Positions 60,675 through 64,000 of a stretch of 64,000 nt of DNA are shown here, piece by piece. The translations under genes were made by a program, and so were the position numbers. The notes beneath the pieces were generated by a model. That model made no database searches. It had not been told where the DNA came from and was given only the letters and a program-made list of their open reading frames with translations. Positions within the stretch are counted from its first letter, which is position 1. Every line of letters begins with the position of its first letter. This DNA is from Aminobacter carboxidus. Its GTDB lineage: Bacteria; Pseudomonadota; Alphaproteobacteria; Rhizobiales; Rhizobiaceae. The DNA is taken from positions 43,375-107,374 of the forward strand of contig NZ_JACZEP010000013.1 in assembly GCF_014863355.1 (NCBI RefSeq). Reading direction: 5' to 3'.

Positions 60675-63600
60675 CTATTCCGCCGCCAGCGCCGGGTGCT
60701 GAATGACCGCGGCTATGTTTTCGCCCTTCTTTGCCTGCGGTTCGGCCGGCTTGGTCTTCGGCTCACGGCCAAAGAACAGCGCATAGCCGGCCGGCAGCAC
60801 CAGGATGGTCAGCACGGTGGCGACCAGGATACCACCCATCATCGAATAGGCGAGCGGGCCCCAGAACACGCCCCAGGAAATCGGGATCAGCGCCAGCACC
60901 GCCGTCATCGCCGTCAGAACGATCGGCCGGAAGCGGCGCACGGCAGCGCCGATGATCGCCTCTGAACGCTCCATGCCCGCCGCGATGTCCTGGTCGATCT
61001 GGTCGATCAGGATGATCGAGTTGCGGATGATGATGCCGAGCAGCGCGATGACGCCAAGGATCGCCACGAAGCCGAACGGCGCGCCTGAGATCAGCAGCGC
61101 CGCAGCCGCCCCGATGATGCCGAGCGGACCGGTCGCCAGCACCAGCATTGCCTTGCCGAAGTGCTGCAATTGCACCATCAGCAAAAGCACGATGACCAGC
61201 AGCATCACTGGCGCCTTGGCGGCGATCGAGGCCTGGCTTTCGGCCGCGTCTTCGGCACCGCCTTGGATCTCGACCTTGTAGCCGGGCGCCAGGCCGTCGC
61301 GCAGCGGCTTGAGGTCGGCGTAGAGCTTCACCGCCACGTCGTTGGGCTGGATGTGGTCGGGCAGCGTCGCCCGCACGGTGATCGTCGGCAGCCGGTCGCG
61401 GCGCCATTCGATGCCCTGCTCCATGACAGGCACCACCTTGGCCACCTGCGACAGCGGCACGAAACCGCCGAAGTCGGTCGGGATGTAGACCGAGTTGACC
61501 GCCGTCAGCAGATGACGATTGGCTTCCGGCTCGCGGGCGACGATCGACACGGTCTCCTCGCCGTCGCGGAAATTGTCGAGCGGCGCGCCCTGCATCGTTG
61601 CCTGCAGCATCTGGCGGATGCGCTGCGACGAGACGCCCAGCGCCCGCGCCCTGTCCTGGTCGACGACCAGCTTCATTGCCGGCACCTGTTCGAGCCAGTC
61701 GTCATGGATGGCGGCAAGCTCGGGCGTCGCTGCGAACTTTGCCTTCACCTCGTCGGCGATGCGGCGCACCTCGGCCCTGTCGGGACCGGTCACGCGCAGC
61801 TGCACCGGCCAGCCCGTCGGTGGTCCGAGGAACAACCGGTCAACCTTGCCGCGGATCGAGGGGAAGTCCTCGGCCAGGATGCCGCGCAGCTTGACGATCA
61901 GCCGTTCGCGCGCCGGCTCGTCATTGGCCATGATCAGGAGTTGGGCGTAGTTCGGGTTGCGCAACTGCTGGTCGAGCGGCAGGAAGAAGCGCGGCGCACC
62001 TTCGCCGATATAGGTGGCGATGAACTTCTTGTCCGGATCGGCCATCATCTTGGCTTCCACAGCCTCGGCTTGCTTTTCGACCTCCTTGATGGAGGTGCCC
62101 TCAGGCAGCCAAAGGTCGACGAGAATTTCAGGCCGCGACGACTGCGGGAAGAAGTTCTGCGGAATGAACTGGAAGGCAAACAGCGAGCCGAAGAACGTCA
62201 CCAACGTCATGACCAGCACGATGATGCGGTGGCGCACGGCCCAACTCACCGTCGCGCGCAGGCGGCGGTAGAAGCTGGTGTCGAAGGCATCGTGATGGCT
62301 GCCGGCATGGTTGCGCTGCTTCAGGATCATGTTGCCGAGCCATGGCGTGAAATAGACCGCCACGAACCACGAGATCACCAAAGCGATGCCGACAACGTAG
62401 AACAGCGAGCGCACATATTCGCCCGCTGTCGACTCGGCAAAGCCGACAGGAATAAAGCCCGCGGTGGTGATCAGCGTGCCTGTCAGCATCGGGAACGCCG
62501 TCGACGAATAGGCGAAGGATGCCGCCTCGACCTTGACCAGCCCCTCCTCGAGCTTGCGCTCCATCATCTCGACGACGATCATTGCGTCGTCGACAAGCAG
62601 CCCGAGCGCGATGATCAGCGCGCCGAGCGAAATGCGCTGCAGGTCGATGCCGAGCTGGTACATCACAGCGAAAGTCGCGGCCAGCACCAGCGGAATGGTG
62701 ATGGCGATGACCAGACCAGAGCGCCAGCCGATCGACAGAAACGACACCACCAGCACGATCAGCAGCGCTTCGATCAGCGCCTTCATGAACTCGCCGATGG
62801 CTTCCGTCACCACTTCCGGCTGGTTGGAAATCTGGTCGACCGAAACGCCATAAGGCAGCGCTTCCTCAAAGCGCTTGTAGGTCTCTTCGACGGCCTTGCC
62901 GACATCGGTGACCTTGAAGCCCTTGGCCATCACCACGCCGACCTGGACGCTGTCCTGGCCATTGTAGCGGAACTTGCGCTGGTAGGGATCTTCGAGCCCT
63001 GATGTCACGGTGGCGATGTCGCCGAGGCGGGTAACCTGGTTGCCGGCGCGCAGGCGCAGTTCGCGAATGTCGGCTGTCTTGGACAGATCGCCCTCGACCG
63101 AGATGCGCACCGAATGCGTGCCGGTGTCGACGGCACCCGCCGGGTCGATGTTGTTTTGGCCGGCAATGGTGTTGCGCACGTCGTTCAGCGTCAGGCCGCG
63201 TTCGGCCAGCGCCTTGGACGAAACGTCAATGTAGATGCGCTGCGGCTGGTCGCCGAGGATGACCGCCTTTTCGACGCCCGGCGTCGTCAGCAGCATGTCA
63301 CGTGCCTTGATCGCCAGCGCCTTGAGCTCGGGATAGCTGTAGCCTTCGCCTGATATCGAATGCAGCGTGATGAAGGTGTCGCCGAACTCGTCGTTGAAAT
63401 AGGGCCCGAGCAGGCCTTGCGGCAGCTCGCTCGAGATGTCGCCGACCTTCTTGCGCACCTGGTAGAAGGCGTCCTTGACCTCGGCGGTATCGGTGTCGCC
63501 CTTGACCTGCACGGTGATGATGGCGCTGCCGGCGCGCGTATAGGACTTCACCCAGTCGAGATGCGGCGTTTCCTGCAGCTTGCGCTCGATCTTGTTGACG

Positions 63601-63818
63601 ACCTGGTCCTGCATCTCCTCGATCGAAGCGCCCGGCCACACCGCCTGCACCACCATGACGCGGAAGGTAAACTCCGGGTCCTCGCTCTGGCCCATGCGCA
63701 TCAGGCCGAGCGCGCCGGTAATGATGATCAGCCCGAACAGGAAGCGTGCGATGCTCGGATGCCCGATCGCCCAACGCGACAGGTTGAAAGGCTTCTTGTC
63801 CTGGCTGGAATTGTCCAT
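60675..63818 (-). CDS. RND efflux transporter permease
   Basis: 1047-aa inner-membrane proton-driven exporter of the AcrB/HAE superfamily. PSIARFLFGLIIITGALGLMRMGQSEDPEFTFRVMVVQAVWPGAS at the N-terminus, the HAE pattern GDIATVTSGLEDPY, LLIVLVVSFLSIGWRSGLVIAITIPLVLAATFAVM, LGALIIALGLLVDDAMIVVEMMERKL (the TM4 Asp-Asp proton relay), and GVIALLGIIIRNSIILIDQIDQDI. The membrane-fusion partner, usually upstream, is beyond the window end. ATG taken before DNSSQDKKPF; the longer frame to 63878 is less likely. Confidence 0.93.
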   Translation of the reverse strand: MDNSSQDKKPFNLSRWAIGHPSIARFLFGLIIITGALGLMRMGQSEDPEFTFRVMVVQAVWPGASIEEMQDQVVNKIERKLQETPHLDWVKSYTRAGSAIITVQVKGDTDTAEVKDAFYQVRKKVGDISSELPQGLLGPYFNDEFGDTFITLHSISGEGYSYPELKALAIKARDMLLTTPGVEKAVILGDQPQRIYIDVSSKALAERGLTLNDVRNTIAGQNNIDPAGAVDTGTHSVRISVEGDLSKTADIRELRLRAGNQVTRLGDIATVTSGLEDPYQRKFRYNGQDSVQVGVVMAKGFKVTDVGKAVEETYKRFEEALPYGVSVDQISNQPEVVTEAIGEFMKALIEALLIVLVVSFLSIGWRSGLVIAITIPLVLAATFAVMYQLGIDLQRISLGALIIALGLLVDDAMIVVEMMERKLEEGLVKVEAASFAYSSTAFPMLTGTLITTAGFIPVGFAESTAGEYVRSLFYVVGIALVISWFVAVYFTPWLGNMILKQRNHAGSHHDAFDTSFYRRLRATVSWAVRHRIIVLVMTLVTFFGSLFAFQFIPQNFFPQSSRPEILVDLWLPEGTSIKEVEKQAEAVEAKMMADPDKKFIATYIGEGAPRFFLPLDQQLRNPNYAQLLIMANDEPARERLIVKLRGILAEDFPSIRGKVDRLFLGPPTGWPVQLRVTGPDRAEVRRIADEVKAKFAATPELAAIHDDWLEQVPAMKLVVDQDRARALGVSSQRIRQMLQATMQGAPLDNFRDGEETVSIVAREPEANRHLLTAVNSVYIPTDFGGFVPLSQVAKVVPVMEQGIEWRRDRLPTITVRATLPDHIQPNDVAVKLYADLKPLRDGLAPGYKVEIQGGAEDAAESQASIAAKAPVMLLVIVLLLMVQLQHFGKAMLVLATGPLGIIGAAAALLISGAPFGFVAILGVIALLGIIIRNSIILIDQIDQDIAAGMERSEAIIGAAVRRFRPIVLTAMTAVLALIPISWGVFWGPLAYSMMGGILVATVLTILVLPAGYALFFGREPKTKPAEPQAKKGENIAAVIQHPALAAE

Positions 63819-63887
63819 GGCCGTGGTTCCACGCTGGCGCACGCGACCGGTATCCGGCACAGCTGAGCGCAGGTTCAATTTTGAATG

Positions 63888-64000
63888 GCGTCGGGGGGGG
63901 GGGGGGGGGGCGGCCCCCCCCCGCGCCGGGGGGGGGGGGGGGGGGGGGGGGGGGGTGGTGGGGGCCGGCGGCGCGGCGGGGGGGGGGGGGGGTGGGCGGG
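63888..64000. other. low-complexity G/C sequence at the window end, probable contig-end artefact
   Basis: Runs of up to about 30 G, one run of C and a few GCGCGC-like breaks over 110 bases right at the end. No gene, repeat or origin matches this. Poly-G is the typical output of two-colour sequencing when signal fails, so the bases are probably not genomic. The upstream end of the RND permease gene is just before it. Confidence 0.8.

Noticed and set aside
61161..63002. Open frame of over 600 codons on the plus strand opposite the RND permease
   Set aside because: Composition is Arg/His/Asp/Gln-rich with no hydrophobic core; the minus strand encodes a full RND permease with all motifs.
63888..64000. 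G-quadruplex or telomere-like regulatory element at the end
   Set aside because: Runs are irregular, extremely long and exactly at the sequence end, which is better explained by sequencing failure.

Overview
The window reads as a chromosomal segment of a high-GC alphaproteobacterium of the Hyphomicrobiales (rhizobial group), most like Mesorhizobium/Aminobacter in the Phyllobacteriaceae. The reasons are family content and order: an lrp - trxB - lsrB block followed by lpsB - greA, DUF1344, extensin-like and CENP-V/GFA proteins, an alpha-r14 (NfeR1/suhB)-like small RNA, and rhizobial intergenic palindromic repeats. No rRNA, tRNA, CRISPR array, prophage, transposase or replication origin was found. 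Genus assignment is inference.

Layout. 1-7.7 kb: two small genes, an MHS-type MFS transporter with a large insert, then two divergent regulator/target pairs (Rrf2 with a thioredoxin-reductase-like flavoprotein; HxlR-SCP2 with a DHA2 exporter). 7.8-11.8 kb: a serine/threonine dehydratase-like PLP enzyme, an MFS transporter and an orphan Tat-type oligopeptide-binding protein. 12-16.1 kb: an EF-G-like GTPase, MsrP without an adjacent MsrQ, and a GFA protein. 16.4-19 kb: the sRNA, a frameshifted isoprenylcysteine methyltransferase gene, a palindromic repeat, a second GFA protein, and an ArsR/SRPBCC operon with twin operators.

19.2-26.3 kb is the envelope and redox core: lsrB-trxB (operon) divergent from lrp, three tandem family 25 glycosyltransferases, lpsB, and greA with an intrinsic terminator in its leader. 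26.5-36 kb: a PQQ-type sugar dehydrogenase, msrA, two paralogous secreted TPR proteins, DUF486, DUF3775, two extensin-like proteins, an LssY_C protein and a CorC/HlyC protein. 35.7-42.7 kb: a decayed quinone oxidoreductase, an FMN reductase divergent from an HxlR regulator, a hotdog thioesterase, and a GMC oxidoreductase followed by an enolase-superfamily/beta-hydroxyacid dehydrogenase operon, separated by palindromic repeats.

42.8-49.5 kb: a lipid kinase, small secreted proteins, a SemiSWEET, DUF3137, CapA, a GT4 glycosyltransferase and an SH3 protein. 49.6-64 kb: uvrB with long N- and C-terminal extensions, a VOC protein, a GST, a dapA-like gene, small hypotheticals, Lrp divergent from diaminopropionate ammonia-lyase, a frameshifted serine beta-lactamase-like gene, an alpha/beta hydrolase, and an RND permease. 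The last ~110 bases are low-complexity G/C and look like a contig-end artefact.

Recurring themes are cell-envelope polysaccharide synthesis, thiol and methionine redox repair, and many regulator/target pairs sharing a divergent promoter. The most notable non-coding signals are the sRNA at 16.5 kb, the greA leader terminator, and the twin operators over the arsR promoter.
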